The notes: generated by a model from the letters alone, not told the origin. 64,000 bases of DNA from Pseudomonas sp. 8Z (GCF_902506535.1 NZ_LR733825.1:499206-563205), one strand, 5' to 3'. Counted from the stretch's first letter, positions 7,824-17,000 are shown. Made by a program: numbers and translations.

Positions 7824-8216
7824 ATGCAACAGATGCTGATGACGATTGTGCTATTGGCCCTGCTCGGTGGTTGTGCGCAACCCCAGGTGGAGAGGCCGCA
7901 GGCCAATGGTGCGTACCTGGTGATAGAAGGTGAGCAGGCGTGGGCTGTGCTGGTTTCCGACGGGCGGCGAGTCGAGGAAGCGGGCAGGGTGCTGGATGTG
8001 ATTCATCTGCCGGGGTATCACTCGGCGGTGGCCGCCAGCTATGTGATCGAGACGCCCAACTGCGGCAAGTTGCAATGGCTGACCGAGCGCCATGGTGAGG
8101 CTGAGGGGCAGACGACGTTACTGCCTGTCGCGTTCAATGAAGCATTGCAAAGCCCGCATTGCGTGTTGTCGCAGGCCCTGAGTCGCAACTGGACGGCTTT
8201 GGATTATTCCGGCTGA
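7824..8216 (+). CDS. Putative small lipoprotein
   Basis: A 130-residue protein with a lipoprotein signal peptide: MQQMLMTIVLLALLGGC, in which LLGGC is the lipobox, so Cys17 would be lipidated. The mature part carries two further cysteines (near residues 77 and 111) that could form a disulfide. It has no domain I recognise. AAGGAGTGAGAG precedes the ATG. It converges with alaC and shares a terminator with it. Confidence 0.72.
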   Translation: MQQMLMTIVLLALLGGCAQPQVERPQANGAYLVIEGEQAWAVLVSDGRRVEEAGRVLDVIHLPGYHSAVAASYVIETPNCGKLQWLTERHGEAEGQTTLLPVAFNEALQSPHCVLSQALSRNWTALDYSG

Positions 8217-8225
8217 AATGAAGAG

Positions 8226-8247
8226 GGCGCCTGTGCGGCGCCCTTGT
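8226..8247. terminator. Terminator between lipoprotein gene and alaC
   Basis: GGGCGCC-TGTGC-GGCGCCC is a perfect seven-base-pair stem with a five-base loop followed by TTGTTT on the plus strand. It ends the lipoprotein gene and is adjacent to the convergent alaC end. Confidence 0.7.
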
Positions 8248-8248
8248 T

Positions 8249-9478
8249 TCATTCGTTGTCTGCTTTGGTTTTTTTCGTCGGCAGCAAGCCATCGGCGCGG
8301 AACATGGCCTTGATGCCCCGTAGCGCCTGACGGGTACGATCCTGATTCTCGATCAAGGCAAAACGCACGTGGTCGTCGCCGTAGTCGCCAAAGCCTAGGC
8401 CGGGCGATACGCAGACCTTGGCCTCGGCCAGCAGCTTCTTGGCGAACTCCAGCGAGCCAAGGTGAGCATAGGCCTCGGGAATCTTGGCCCAAATGTACAT
8501 CGAGGCTTTGGGGTTCTCGACCATCCAGCCAATTTCGTGCAGGCCCTTGACCAGTAAATTGCGGCGCTGGCGGTATTGCTCGGCGATATCGCGCACGCAT
8601 TGCTGGTCGCCTTCCAGTGCGGCAATGGCCGCCACCTGTAGCGGAGTGAACGTGCCGTAATCGTGGTAGCTCTTGATTCGCGCCAGGGCGCTGACCAGCT
8701 CCGGGTTGCCGACCATGAAGCCGATACGCCAGCCAGCCATGTTGTAACTCTTGGACAGGGTGAAGAACTCCACCGCGATGTCCTTGGCGCCTGGCACCTG
8801 CATGATCGACGGTGCTTTCCAGCCGTCATAGACGATGTCGGCGTAGGCGAGGTCGTGCACCACCAGCACGTCGTACTGTTTAGCCAGGGCGACCACGCGT
8901 TCGAAGAAGTCCAGCTCCACGCACTGTGCGGTGGGGTTGGAAGGGAAGCCGAGAATCATCATCTTCGGCTTGGGGATCGATTCGCGGATGGCGCGTTCCA
9001 GCTCGGCGAAGAAATCCACGCCCGGCACCAGCGGCACTGAACGCACCTGCGCACCGGCGATCACGGCGCCGTAGATATGGATGGGATAACTGGGATTGGG
9101 CACCAGTACGGTGTCACCGTGATCCAGAGTGGCCAGCATCAGGTGCGCCAGGCCTTCCTTGGAGCCGATGGTGACGATGGCTTCGCTTTCCGGGTCGATC
9201 TCCACCTCGTAGCGATCCTTGTACCAGCGCGAGATGGCGCGGCGCAGGCGTGGAATACCGCGAGAAGTGGAGTAGCCGTGGGTGTCTTCACGCTGAGCGA
9301 CCTGTACGAGCTTTTCGACGATGTGCGGCGGAGTCGCACCGTCAGGGTTGCCCATGGAGAAATCGATGATGTCTTCACCGCGACGGCGCGCGGCCATCTT
9401 CAGTTCAGCGGTGATGTTGAAAACGTAGGAGGGGAGACGATCGATGCGCGCAAAGCGGCGCTTGGCATTGTCAGCCAT
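8249..9478 (-). CDS. alaC: Alanine aminotransferase AlaC-like (PLP class I)
   Basis: A 409-residue class I/II aminotransferase. It makes alanine from pyruvate and glutamate, or works in reverse, in the cytoplasm. The PLP lysine lies in TLSKSYNMAGWRIGF near residue 238. The fold-type I markers SMGNPDGATP, NPSYPIHIYG and FPSNPTAQCV are present. The opening (ADNAKRRFARIDRLPSYVF) matches the AlaC/YfdZ group rather than AspC. In other Pseudomonas this gene is not part of the nas cluster, so its placement beside nasT is probably incidental. Confidence 0.85.
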   Translation of the reverse strand: MADNAKRRFARIDRLPSYVFNITAELKMAARRRGEDIIDFSMGNPDGATPPHIVEKLVQVAQREDTHGYSTSRGIPRLRRAISRWYKDRYEVEIDPESEAIVTIGSKEGLAHLMLATLDHGDTVLVPNPSYPIHIYGAVIAGAQVRSVPLVPGVDFFAELERAIRESIPKPKMMILGFPSNPTAQCVELDFFERVVALAKQYDVLVVHDLAYADIVYDGWKAPSIMQVPGAKDIAVEFFTLSKSYNMAGWRIGFMVGNPELVSALARIKSYHDYGTFTPLQVAAIAALEGDQQCVRDIAEQYRQRRNLLVKGLHEIGWMVENPKASMYIWAKIPEAYAHLGSLEFAKKLLAEAKVCVSPGLGFGDYGDDHVRFALIENQDRTRQALRGIKAMFRADGLLPTKKTKADNE

Positions 9479-9607
9479 GATTTCCTCGAAAGACGTAAGC
9501 GCCCGGAACCGTCCGAGCGACGTTGGCCACTGCTGTGGCCGCCGCTGACAATACGTCGCGATGAATAGGGCTGTCCAGTACAGTCAGGCGCTGCGCAGGT
9601 GTAACAG

Positions 9608-10186
9608 TCAGCCCCCAAGCATGTCGTGCATGGCGATGACCTGCTCGGCCACCTGAATCAGCTTCTGCTGGCGGCTCATGGCCTGGCGGCGCATGAGGGT
9701 GTAGGCCTCTTCTTCGTCGCAACTTTTCATCTTCATCAACAGGCCCTTGGCCAGCTCGATGCGCTTGCGCTCGGCCAACTGTGCATCACGCGCCTGCAGC
9801 TCGGCACGCAGCGCCTGGTCGCTTTCGAAGCGGGCCATTGCAACGTCGAGGATCGGCTGCAGGCGTTGCGCATGGATACCTTCGACGATGTAGGCGCTGA
9901 CGCCGCTCTTGATCGCCTGGCGCATCACACCGGGGTCATGCTCGTCGGTGAACATGACGATGGGGCGGGGTTGGTCGCGCGTGACCAGCACCACCTGCTC
10001 CATGACGTCGCGGCCGGGGGATTCGGTGTCGATGAGGACCACGTCGGGGCGCACGGCTTCGACGCGGGCGGGTAAGTCGATGGTCAGCCCGGACTCGTCG
10101 ATGACCTCGAAGCCAGCCTCGATCAGGGCGTGCTTGAGGCGGCCGACTTTTTTCGGGGTGTCATTGATCAGCAGGATGCGCAGCAT
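9608..10186 (-). CDS. nasT: Nitrate-responsive antiterminator NasT (ANTAR)
   Basis: A 192-residue protein with an N-terminal receiver-like domain (acceptor Asp53 in VVLIDTESPG) and a C-terminal ANTAR RNA-binding domain from about residue 125. The ANTAR helices read RKRIELAKGLLMKMKSCDEEEAYTL and end near IAMHDML. NasT binds hexaloop hairpins in nas leaders and blocks terminators when released by the nitrate sensor NasS. It is encoded 18 bases after nasS. Its RNA targets are visible in this window before nasA, nrtA and nasS. Confidence 0.93.
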   Translation of the reverse strand: MLRILLINDTPKKVGRLKHALIEAGFEVIDESGLTIDLPARVEAVRPDVVLIDTESPGRDVMEQVVLVTRDQPRPIVMFTDEHDPGVMRQAIKSGVSAYIVEGIHAQRLQPILDVAMARFESDQALRAELQARDAQLAERKRIELAKGLLMKMKSCDEEEAYTLMRRQAMSRQQKLIQVAEQVIAMHDMLGG

Positions 10187-10204
10187 GGTGGGCTCTCCTG
10201 CGAG

Positions 10205-11416
10205 TCAGGCGCTGAGCGCCGGCTGATCGGCCATGGCATGCAGGGCGAAGCTGCGGGCGTAGCCAGCCGGATCGCTGCCATCCCAGCGTGGGCCGTCCTT
10301 GAGCGTGCTGCTGCGCATCGGTTCGGGGCAGGCGATGCCCAGTGCATCTGCGGCCTGTCGGTAGAGTGTCAGTTGCTGTACTTGCTGGGCGATGCCGAGG
10401 TAGTCCGGGTCATCACGCAGCAGCCCCCAGCGGCGGAACTGGGTCATGAACCACATGGCGTCGGACAGGTAGGGCAGGTTGACTGCGCCGTCGCCGTGAA
10501 AACGCAGGCGGTGGGCGTCTTGCCAGGCGTTACCGAGGCCGTCCTGATAGTGGCCGAGAAATCGCGGCAGGATCGCGGACAGCGGCGCATCGACATAGTC
10601 GCTGCCGCTGAGCAGTTGCGCCGTGCTGCGTCGGTTCTCTTCGTTGGCATCGATGAATTGGCTAGCTTCCAGTACGGCCATGATCAGTGCGCGCACAGTA
10701 TTGGGGTGCTGCTCGACGAAGGCGCGGGTGCTGCCAAGCACCTTTTCTGGATGATCGGGCCAGATCGCCTGGGTGGTGGTGAGCATGCAACCGAGATCGT
10801 CCTCTACGGCTTTGGCGGTCCAGGGTTCGCCGACACAGAAACCATCGATGCGCTGCGCTTTCAGGTGCTCGATCATCTGTGATGGCGGCACCACGACGCT
10901 ATCCACGTCGCGCAATGGGTGAATGCCTTGGCTGGCCAGCCAATAGTAGAGCCACATGGCATGGGTGCCGGTGGGGAAGGTCTGGGCAAATTTCAGGCGT
11001 GCGCTGCTTTGGTGCGCGCGTTGCGCCAGTGCTTCGCCGTTGGTCACTCCTGCCTGCTGTAGGGCGCGCGACAGGTTGATGCTCTGACCATTTTGATTGA
11101 GCCCCATGAGTACCGCCATGTTGCTCGGCATTGCGCCGTCGAGGCCTAGCTGTACGCCATAGATCAAGCCGTAGAGGCAGTGAGCGGCATCCAGTTCGCC
11201 ACTGATCAGGCGATCGCGCAACGCAGCCCAGGAGGCCTGGCGCTGCAAGCGCAGGCTAAGACCGTGCTTTTCGGCAAAGCCTTGAGTCGCGGCGACCACC
11301 ACAGATGCCGAATCGCTCAAGGCCATGAAACCGATGTTCAGCACGCGCTTTTCCGGGGCGGCGCTGCCATGGGCCCAGGTTCGAGCATCGCTGCGTGGAG
11401 TGTCGAGTTCGCTCAT
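10205..11416 (-). CDS. nasS: Nitrate sensor NasS
   Basis: A 403-residue NrtA-like protein without a signal peptide, as expected for the cytoplasmic nitrate sensor that holds NasT inactive in the absence of nitrate. It shares with NrtA the segments NIGFMALSDSASVVVA, GELDAAHCLYG, FPTGTHAMWLYYWLA and IDGFCVGEPW. It forms an operon with nasT and is preceded by its own sigma-54 promoter and ANTAR-type attenuator. Confidence 0.92.
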   Translation of the reverse strand: MSELDTPRSDARTWAHGSAAPEKRVLNIGFMALSDSASVVVAATQGFAEKHGLSLRLQRQASWAALRDRLISGELDAAHCLYGLIYGVQLGLDGAMPSNMAVLMGLNQNGQSINLSRALQQAGVTNGEALAQRAHQSSARLKFAQTFPTGTHAMWLYYWLASQGIHPLRDVDSVVVPPSQMIEHLKAQRIDGFCVGEPWTAKAVEDDLGCMLTTTQAIWPDHPEKVLGSTRAFVEQHPNTVRALIMAVLEASQFIDANEENRRSTAQLLSGSDYVDAPLSAILPRFLGHYQDGLGNAWQDAHRLRFHGDGAVNLPYLSDAMWFMTQFRRWGLLRDDPDYLGIAQQVQQLTLYRQAADALGIACPEPMRSSTLKDGPRWDGSDPAGYARSFALHAMADQPALSA

Positions 11417-11467
11417 GGGGTGTCCTTACAAGCTCGTCACCGCCGGTTATTCGCCAAGCGGCAGCCA

Positions 11468-11522
11468 TAAAAAAACGTCGCACCGGAGCATACCTGTTGA
11501 ACAGGTATGCTCCAGAACGACG
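11468..11522 (-). terminator. Attenuator terminator in the nasST leader
   Basis: On the minus strand a perfect palindromic stem (GGAGCATACCTGTT and its complement) is extended by CGTCG/CGACG and followed by seven T residues. The outer 5' arm (11522-11518) is shared with the second ANTAR hairpin. The terminator is 52 bases before the nasS start codon. Confidence 0.83.
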
Positions 11523-11555
11523 CCATTGTCGAAAGCACCTTCCACCGTTGGAAGG
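11518..11555 (-). promoter_or_regulatory. ANTAR (NasT) target RNA, nasST leader
   Basis: The first minus-strand hairpin (11555-11538) is CCTTCC-AACGGT-GGAAGG, a perfect six-base-pair stem. The second (11531-11518) is CGAC-AATGGC-GTCG. Both six-base loops have A1 and G4. The second overlaps the terminator arm. The same RNA switch thus precedes the gene pair that encodes its own regulator. Confidence 0.78.
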
Positions 11556-11573
11556 GCGTATACCTTGTAGCGA

Positions 11574-11589
11574 AGCAATGCCTATGCCA
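11574..11589 (-). promoter_or_regulatory. Sigma-54 promoter of nasST
   Basis: The minus strand reads TGGCATAGGCATTGCT with exact GG-N10-GC spacing and a consensus -12 element. It lies between the acnB terminator and the ANTAR hairpins. Confidence 0.72.
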
Positions 11590-11622
11590 GTGCGTCGAGG
11601 ACGGACGGGGCAGGCAGAAATG

Positions 11623-11649
11623 AAGAGCCCCGCACGGGGCGGGGCTCTT
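11623..11649 (-). terminator. Intrinsic terminator after acnB
   Basis: The minus strand forms an 11-base-pair stem (AAGAGCCCCGC with its complement, loop CCCGT), GC-rich with A/T at the base and weak T content afterwards. It lies 15 bases beyond the acnB stop and separates acnB from the nasST promoter. Confidence 0.65.
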
Positions 11650-11663
11650 GTGACGCTAGAAGA

Positions 11664-14273
11664 TCAGGCCTGAACGACCGGGATCTTGGCGTTTTCGGCG
11701 GCTTCGCGGAACTCGGCGATCTGATCGAAGCTCAGGTAGCGGTAGACGTCGGCAGCCATGCTGTCGATGTCCTTGGCGTACTGCAGGTACTCCTCGACGG
11801 TCGGCAGTTTGCCGAGAATCGAGGCCACTGCGGCCAGCTCAGCCGAGGCCAGGTAGACGTTGGTGGCGTCGCCCAGGCGGTTCGGGAAGTTACGGGTCGA
11901 GGTGGAGACCACGGTGGAACCGGTCTGTACGCGCGCCTGGTTACCCATGCACAGCGAGCAGCCTGGCATTTCCATACGCGCACCGGCCTTGCCGTAGATG
12001 CCGTAGTAGCCTTCTTCGGTCAGTTGGTGAGCGTCCATCTTGGTTGGCGGAGCCAGCCACAGACGGGTCGGAATGCCACCTTTGACCTTGTCCAGCAGCT
12101 TACCGGCAGCGCGGAAGTGACCGATGTTGGTCATGCACGAACCGATGAACACTTCGTCGATCTTGTCGCCAGCGACGGTGGACAGCAGGCGGGCGTCGTC
12201 CGGGTCGTTCGGCGCGCAGAGTACCGGCTCCTTGACGTCGGCCAGATCAATCTCGATGACGGCGGCGTATTCGGCATCGGCGTCAGCAGCCAGCAGGTCC
12301 GGCTTGGCCAGCCAGGCTTCCATGGCCTGAGCGCGGCGTTCCAGGGTGCGCGGATCACCGTAGCCTTCGCTGATCATCCAGCGCAGCAGGGTGATGTTGG
12401 ACTTCAGGTACTCGGCGATCGACTCTTCCGGCAGCTTGATGGTGCAACCGGCAGCGGAACGCTCGGCGGAGGCGTCGGACAGCTCGAAAGCCTGCTCGAC
12501 GGTCAGCTCGTTGAGACCTTCGATCTCCAGGATGCGGCCGGAGAAGATGTTCTTCTTGCCTTTCTTCTCGACAGTCAGCAGACCTTGCTGAATGGCGTAG
12601 TAAGGAATGGCATGCACCAGGTCACGCAGGGTGATGCCCGGTTGCAGCTTGCCCTTGAAGCGCACCAGTACCGACTCCGGCATGTCCAGCGGCATGACGC
12701 CGGTGGCAGCGGCGAAGGCGACCAGGCCGGAACCGGCTGGGAAGGAAATGCCGATCGGGAAGCGGGTGTGCGAGTCGCCGCCGGTGCCGACGGTGTCCGG
12801 CAGCAGCATGCGGTTCAGCCAGCTATGGATGATGCCGTCGCCCGGACGCAGGGAGACGCCGCCACGGGTGCGGATGAAATCCGGCAGGGTGTGGTGGGTG
12901 GTGACGTCGATCGGCTTCGGATAGGCAGCGGTGTGGCAGAAGGACTGCATCACCAGATCAGCGGAGAAGCCCAGGCACGCCAGGTCTTTCAGCTCGTCGC
13001 GGGTCATCGGGCCGGTGGTGTCTTGCGAACCCACGGTGGTCATCTTCGGCTCGCAGTAGGTGCCCGGGCGTACGCCTTGGCCTTCGGCCAGGCCGCAAGC
13101 ACGACCGACCATCTTCTGCGCCAGGGTGAAGCCCTTGCCGCTGTCAGCCGGAGCTTCCGGCTTCTTGAACAGATCGCTAGCACCCAGACCCAGTTCGGCA
13201 CGCGCCTTCTCGGTCAGACCGCGACCAATGATCAGCGGAATACGGCCGCCAGCGCGGACTTCGTCAAGCAGTACTTCGGTTTTCAGTTCGAAGCTGGTGA
13301 CCAACTCATCGCTGCCATGACGGCGGACTTCGCCCTTGTACGGATAGACGTCGATGACATCGCCCATGGCCAGGTTGGTGCAGTCGAACTCAATCGGCAG
13401 AGCGCCGGCATCTTCCATGGTGTTGTAGAAGATCGGAGCGATCTTGGTGCCGAAGCAGAAGCCGCCAGCGCGCTTGTTCGGCACGTAGGGGATGTCGTCA
13501 CCGAAGAACCACAGCACCGAGTTGGTGGCGGACTTACGGGAAGAACCGGTACCGACCACGTCACCGACGTAGGCAACCGGGAAGCCCTTGGCGCGGACTT
13601 CTTCGATCTGCTTCAGCGGGCCGACCGAACCGGGCTGCTCGGGCTCGATGCCGTCACGGGCCATTTTCAGCATGGCCAGAGCATGCAGCGGGATGTCGGG
13701 ACGCGACCAGGCGTCCGGGGCAGGGGACAGGTCGTCGGTGTTGGTTTCGCCAGGCACCTTGAATACGGTCAGGGTGTACTTCTCGGCGATGGCCGGACGG
13801 GCTTTGAACCACTCACCGTCAGCCCAGGACTGCATCACGGCCTTGGCGTTGGCATTGCCAGCCTTGGCTTTCTCGGCGACGTCGTGGAAGGCGTCGAACA
13901 TCAGCAGGGTGTGCTTGAGTTGCTCGGCGGCTACGTCAGACAGTTCGGTGTCATCGAGCAGCTCGACCATGGTGGCGATGTTGTAGCCGCCCTGCATGGT
14001 GCCCAGCAGTTCGACGGCGCGCGCCTTGCTGATCAGTGGGGAGGAGGCTTCGCCCTTGGCGACAGCGGAGAGGAAACCGGCCTTGACGTAGGCGGCTTCG
14101 TCGACGCCCGGCGGAACACGGTTGGTGATCAGGTCTACGAGGATTTCTTCTTCGCCGGCCGGCGGGTTCTTCAGCAGCTCGACCAGGCCTGCGGTTTGTT
14201 CGGCGTTCAGCGGCTGGGGAACGATTCCCAGGGCGGCACGCTCTTCTACGTGTTTGCGATAGGCTTCAAGCAC
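11664..14273 (-). CDS. acnB: Aconitate hydratase B
   Basis: A full-length 869-residue AcnB. It interconverts citrate and isocitrate in the TCA cycle and, without its cluster, binds mRNA. The order is AcnB-type: HEAT-like N-terminal domain, swivel domain, then catalytic domains. The 4Fe-4S cysteines are in [13 protein letters not shown] and [14 protein letters not shown] near the C-terminus. [11 protein letters not shown] is a catalytic-loop motif. It is monocistronic, with its own promoter and terminator. The nasST operon follows it on the same strand. Confidence 0.97.
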   Translation of the reverse strand: MLEAYRKHVEERAALGIVPQPLNAEQTAGLVELLKNPPAGEEEILVDLITNRVPPGVDEAAYVKAGFLSAVAKGEASSPLISKARAVELLGTMQGGYNIATMVELLDDTELSDVAAEQLKHTLLMFDAFHDVAEKAKAGNANAKAVMQSWADGEWFKARPAIAEKYTLTVFKVPGETNTDDLSPAPDAWSRPDIPLHALAMLKMARDGIEPEQPGSVGPLKQIEEVRAKGFPVAYVGDVVGTGSSRKSATNSVLWFFGDDIPYVPNKRAGGFCFGTKIAPIFYNTMEDAGALPIEFDCTNLAMGDVIDVYPYKGEVRRHGSDELVTSFELKTEVLLDEVRAGGRIPLIIGRGLTEKARAELGLGASDLFKKPEAPADSGKGFTLAQKMVGRACGLAEGQGVRPGTYCEPKMTTVGSQDTTGPMTRDELKDLACLGFSADLVMQSFCHTAAYPKPIDVTTHHTLPDFIRTRGGVSLRPGDGIIHSWLNRMLLPDTVGTGGDSHTRFPIGISFPAGSGLVAFAAATGVMPLDMPESVLVRFKGKLQPGITLRDLVHAIPYYAIQQGLLTVEKKGKKNIFSGRILEIEGLNELTVEQAFELSDASAERSAAGCTIKLPEESIAEYLKSNITLLRWMISEGYGDPRTLERRAQAMEAWLAKPDLLAADADAEYAAVIEIDLADVKEPVLCAPNDPDDARLLSTVAGDKIDEVFIGSCMTNIGHFRAAGKLLDKVKGGIPTRLWLAPPTKMDAHQLTEEGYYGIYGKAGARMEMPGCSLCMGNQARVQTGSTVVSTSTRNFPNRLGDATNVYLASAELAAVASILGKLPTVEEYLQYAKDIDSMAADVYRYLSFDQIAEFREAAENAKIPVVQA

Positions 14274-14560
14274 AGTATTACCCTCATCAGTGGTCCCAAA
14301 GGGTTGTCCGGGACGCGATCCAGAAAGTCGTTAACCAGGCGCTTTTCGGCTTTATGGGCCGAGCAGCCGAGGTTTCACGAATTTCTTCCAGAAGCTGCTT
14401 TCAAAGTTTTACGCCGGCAGGACGGTTGCGATGTTGGTCGATGCAGGCGCCTGGGGGGACTCCAGGCTGCCGCATCGCCATCGTACCTGCAGGATCGACT
14501 GTGCTCGTGACGCTTTGAAAACAGCTTCCAACGGACATTGGCGCCATAAAAGGCGGGCCG

Positions 14561-14589
14561 ATTCTACTGGAAAGCGCAGATAAAGTTAA
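14561..14589 (-). promoter_or_regulatory. Likely sigma-70 promoter of acnB
   Basis: On the minus strand TTAACT (14589-14584) and TAGAAT (14566-14561) are separated by 17 bases (4/6 and 5/6 consensus). This would give a 5' untranslated region of about 280 bases, in which I see no further element. A 13-base palindrome CCCCTGTCAGGGG (14602-14614) lies just upstream, at about -50. Confidence 0.5.
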
Positions 14590-14675
14590 GCTGAAGTCCA
14601 GCCCCTGTCAGGGGTGATATGGATTAGACAAAGGGCTAAGATGCTGGGCCGTTTTGCTTTTCGTGCTGCCTTGCC

Positions 14676-15152
14676 ATGTCTAATCAGCGTATCAAGACAC
14701 CCTGTGTAGGTCTGTGTTCGACCGTGTATGGCGATGTCGTGTGTCGCGGCTGCAAGCGCTTTCATCACGAGGTGATCAACTGGAACAGCTATGGCGAAGA
14801 GGAAAAACGTGCCGTTTGGTCACGCCTCGAAGCGCTTCTGGTGCAGGTGATGACGGCAAAGCTGGAGGTGTTCGATGAAGCTCGCCTGCGCGCCCAGCTC
14901 GAACAGCGGCAGATTCGCTTCGTGCCGCAGCAGTCGCCTTACTGCTGGGCGTATCAATTGATCGCGCGTGGCGCGCGGATGATCAATCAGTTGGAGGCTT
15001 ACGGCATGGCGTTGTTGCCGGAGTTTCGCGATTGGGCGCTGCCGGAGCTGCGCGACGCCATCGACCGCGAGTTCTTCCTGCTGTCAGAGGCGCATTACGA
15101 GCGCTATATCGCGCCGAAATTTCTTCGCGAAGGATTGCAACTGCGGGTCTAG
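14676..15152 (+). CDS. DUF1289 family protein
   Basis: A 158-residue protein with an N-terminal DUF1289 module: TPCVGLCSTVYGDVVCRGCKR, where four cysteines in a CxxxC..CxxC pattern suggest a metal or Fe-S site. The remainder is helical and of unknown role. An equivalent gene lies between acnB and the universal stress gene in P. aeruginosa (PA1788), so the position is conserved. Function is not known. Confidence 0.85.
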   Translation: MSNQRIKTPCVGLCSTVYGDVVCRGCKRFHHEVINWNSYGEEEKRAVWSRLEALLVQVMTAKLEVFDEARLRAQLEQRQIRFVPQQSPYCWAYQLIARGARMINQLEAYGMALLPEFRDWALPELRDAIDREFFLLSEAHYERYIAPKFLREGLQLRV

Positions 15153-15182
15153 CCATCTGCGCAGAGGCGACGCCTACTGGTT

Positions 15183-16046
15183 TCAGCGTTGCGCTACTCG
15201 TTCCTCCAGCAGCGCGATGATCTCATCGGGCTTGAGCACCAGCACATCGCTTTCCAGCGTATCGAGCACCACTTCGGCGGTGTTGCCGATCAGTGCACCG
15301 GAAAGCCCGGTGCGTGCCACTGTGCCGATTACCGTGACTACGGCCTTGAGTTGATGGGTCGTCTGCGGAATCAGGACATCGGCGGGGCCTTGCGCCACAT
15401 GCAGGTGTTCATCGCTGATGTGGTACTGAGCCTGGAAGTTCTTGCATTGCTCGCGGTAACGCGCCTCGATGGTTTCCTGTAGCTGGAACGTCGGGTCGGC
15501 TGCGGAGAGCATCGGCGAGGGGTGTGCTGCAATCACGTGCAGATCGCCTTTGGCCAGGCCTGCGATGTCGTAGCCATGGCTGATGATGCTGGCGTGCAGC
15601 GTACGGTGCTCGTGGTCGGAATTGCCCACGTCGACGGCGGCGAGAATGATGCCGCCAGTCCAGGGAGTATCGGTCTTGACCATCAGCACCGGTGCTGGGC
15701 AGTAGCGCAGGAGCTTCCAGTCTTCTGGGGTGAGGATGGCTTTTTTCAGCGGGTTGTCCGGCAGGTGCTGCTTGATCACCAATCCACAGCCTTCGGCCTG
15801 CTGGATGGTGATGATGGTCTGGTGCACATTCTCATCCCAGGCCTGTTGCGTGGTTGCGCTGAAGCCCTCCAGGGTCAGGCTGCTGCGCAGATCGTCTAGC
15901 AAGGCGCTGTGGTCGCCTTTCTTATCGCAGACCAGTAGGTGCAGATGTGACTGGGTTACGCCGGCGATCAGCTTGGCGCGTGTGAGTGCGAGGCCTTCGG
16001 GGAGTTGTGGCTCCACTACTACTAGGATGCGGCGAATCGTTTGCAT
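15183..16046 (-). CDS. Universal stress protein, tandem UspA domains
   Basis: A 287-residue cytoplasmic protein with two UspA domains (about residues 5-145 and 150-280). The second ends with VTVIGTVARTGLSGALIGNTAEVVLD, a variant of the ATP-binding G-x2-G-x9-G-S/T motif. This is the PA1789-type protein of Pseudomonas, a family linked to anaerobic survival. The Anr box in its promoter supports oxygen-limited expression. It is transcribed alone and converges with the DUF1289 gene. Confidence 0.9.
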   Translation of the reverse strand: MQTIRRILVVVEPQLPEGLALTRAKLIAGVTQSHLHLLVCDKKGDHSALLDDLRSSLTLEGFSATTQQAWDENVHQTIITIQQAEGCGLVIKQHLPDNPLKKAILTPEDWKLLRYCPAPVLMVKTDTPWTGGIILAAVDVGNSDHEHRTLHASIISHGYDIAGLAKGDLHVIAAHPSPMLSAADPTFQLQETIEARYREQCKNFQAQYHISDEHLHVAQGPADVLIPQTTHQLKAVVTVIGTVARTGLSGALIGNTAEVVLDTLESDVLVLKPDEIIALLEERVAQR

Positions 16047-16072
16047 GGTCGGCTCCTAAGAATGCACGACGC

Positions 16073-16115
16073 ACTATAGGTGCGTCGCGGTCTGCGGCGT
16101 TTTGACCTGTATCAA
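16073..16115 (-). promoter_or_regulatory. Anr/FNR-dependent promoter of the universal stress gene
   Basis: On the minus strand TTGATACAGGTCAA (16115-16102) matches the Anr/FNR box TTGAT-N4-ATCAA at 9 of 10 bases. A -10 element TATAGT lies at 16078-16073. The box centre falls about 41-42 bases before the inferred start site near 16066, the class II activator position. Confidence 0.7.
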
Positions 16116-16144
16116 CCTGTGCTGGCTGTCTTGCTGACCATTCG

Positions 16145-16150
16145 TATAAT
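16145..16150 (+). promoter_or_regulatory. -10 element of miaE
   Basis: A consensus TATAAT stands 44 bases before the miaE start. The matching -35 region (CTGGCT at 16122) is poor, so the promoter may be activator-assisted or extended. Confidence 0.45.
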
Positions 16151-16193
16151 GGCCCGCCCCATCTAACCTCGCCAGCACGAGAGCGTTTTATTG

Positions 16194-16847
16194 ATGATGT
16201 CAATTGCCGAGCATGTTCCAGCAAAAGTTGAGGAGCCTGTGTCGATCCTGCAGGAAATCCTAGCGTTTCTCGGCGGTATCGCCACGCCTGACGCCTGGCT
16301 GGAGGAGGCTTTGCGTCAGCAGGAGATCCTTCTGCTCGACCACCGCAACCTGGAATACAAGGCCGCGCAGACAGCGTTGAGCCTGATGGGGCGTTACCTG
16401 ACCAAGCCCGAATTGACCGCGAGAATGTCGCGCCTGGCTCGTGAGGAATTGGTGCACTTCGAGCAGGTGAGCAAGATCATTCGTGGCCGAGGTATCGAAA
16501 TTCGTCATGTTTCGGCCTCGCGCTACGCTGCCGGTCTGCGGGCCTTGTTGCGCGGTGGCGAGGTGGAGCGGCTGGTGGACGTGCTGGTGGTCGGCGCCTT
16601 TATCGAGGCGCGTTCGTGCGAGCGCTTCGCTGCGCTGGTGCCGCGCCTGGACGCCGAACTGGCCAAGTTCTACGCCGGATTGTTGGAGAGCGAAGGACGC
16701 CACTATCGCGGCTATCTCAAGCTTGCCTATCTGTATGGTGACGCCGCTGACGTGGATGCGCGTATTGAGGTGGTGCGTGCAGTGGAGCGGGAGCTGATCA
16801 CCTCGCCGGATGAGCAGTTCCGTTTCCATAGTGGAGTACCTGCATAA
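16194..16847 (+). CDS. miaE: tRNA-(ms2io6A37)-hydroxylase MiaE
   Basis: A 217-residue ferritin-like diiron enzyme. It hydroxylates the isopentenyl group of ms2i6A37 in tRNAs, using oxygen. Iron ligands lie in the helical pairs ILLLDHRNLEYKAAQTAL, REELVHFEQV, GAFIEARSCERF and LLESEGRHYRGY (Glu and ExxH patterns). Two ATG codons (16194, 16197) are possible starts; TTG at 16191 is less likely. The gene is divergent from the universal stress gene and alone on its strand. Confidence 0.9.
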   Translation: MMSIAEHVPAKVEEPVSILQEILAFLGGIATPDAWLEEALRQQEILLLDHRNLEYKAAQTALSLMGRYLTKPELTARMSRLAREELVHFEQVSKIIRGRGIEIRHVSASRYAAGLRALLRGGEVERLVDVLVVGAFIEARSCERFAALVPRLDAELAKFYAGLLESEGRHYRGYLKLAYLYGDAADVDARIEVVRAVERELITSPDEQFRFHSGVPA

Positions 16848-16901
16848 GGCTGCGGTGTGGTCTCCAGATTGGCGAGATTCGCCAAGCGCTGCAATAGACG
16901 G

Positions 16902-16992
16902 GTAGGGCGGATGAAAACCGCTGCGAGGGAAATGGCGGGTTGCACCCGCCCTACAAACAGGCGCAGTTGAGTAGGGCGGGTGAAGCCCGCCG
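16902..16992. repeat. Pair of GTAGGGCGG-type intergenic repeats
   Basis: GTAGGGCGG at 16902 is matched by CCGCCCTAC ending at 16954 as a long imperfect inverted repeat. A second copy, GTAGGGCGGGTGAAGCCCGCC, begins at 16971. Such elements are scattered between genes in this Pseudomonas group. They lie between miaE and the convergent lpxH. Confidence 0.65.
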
Positions 16993-17000
16993 CGTCTAGG

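Noticed and set aside
11623..11649. GCCCCGCACGGGGC considered as an NtrC site for nasST.
   Set aside because: It is better explained as the stem of the acnB terminator, and half-site spacing does not fit the NtrC dyad.
12024..14510. An 828-codon open frame on the plus strand opposite acnB.
   Set aside because: It is the antisense shadow of a highly conserved aconitase gene with strong codon bias; no ribosome-binding site or known domain.
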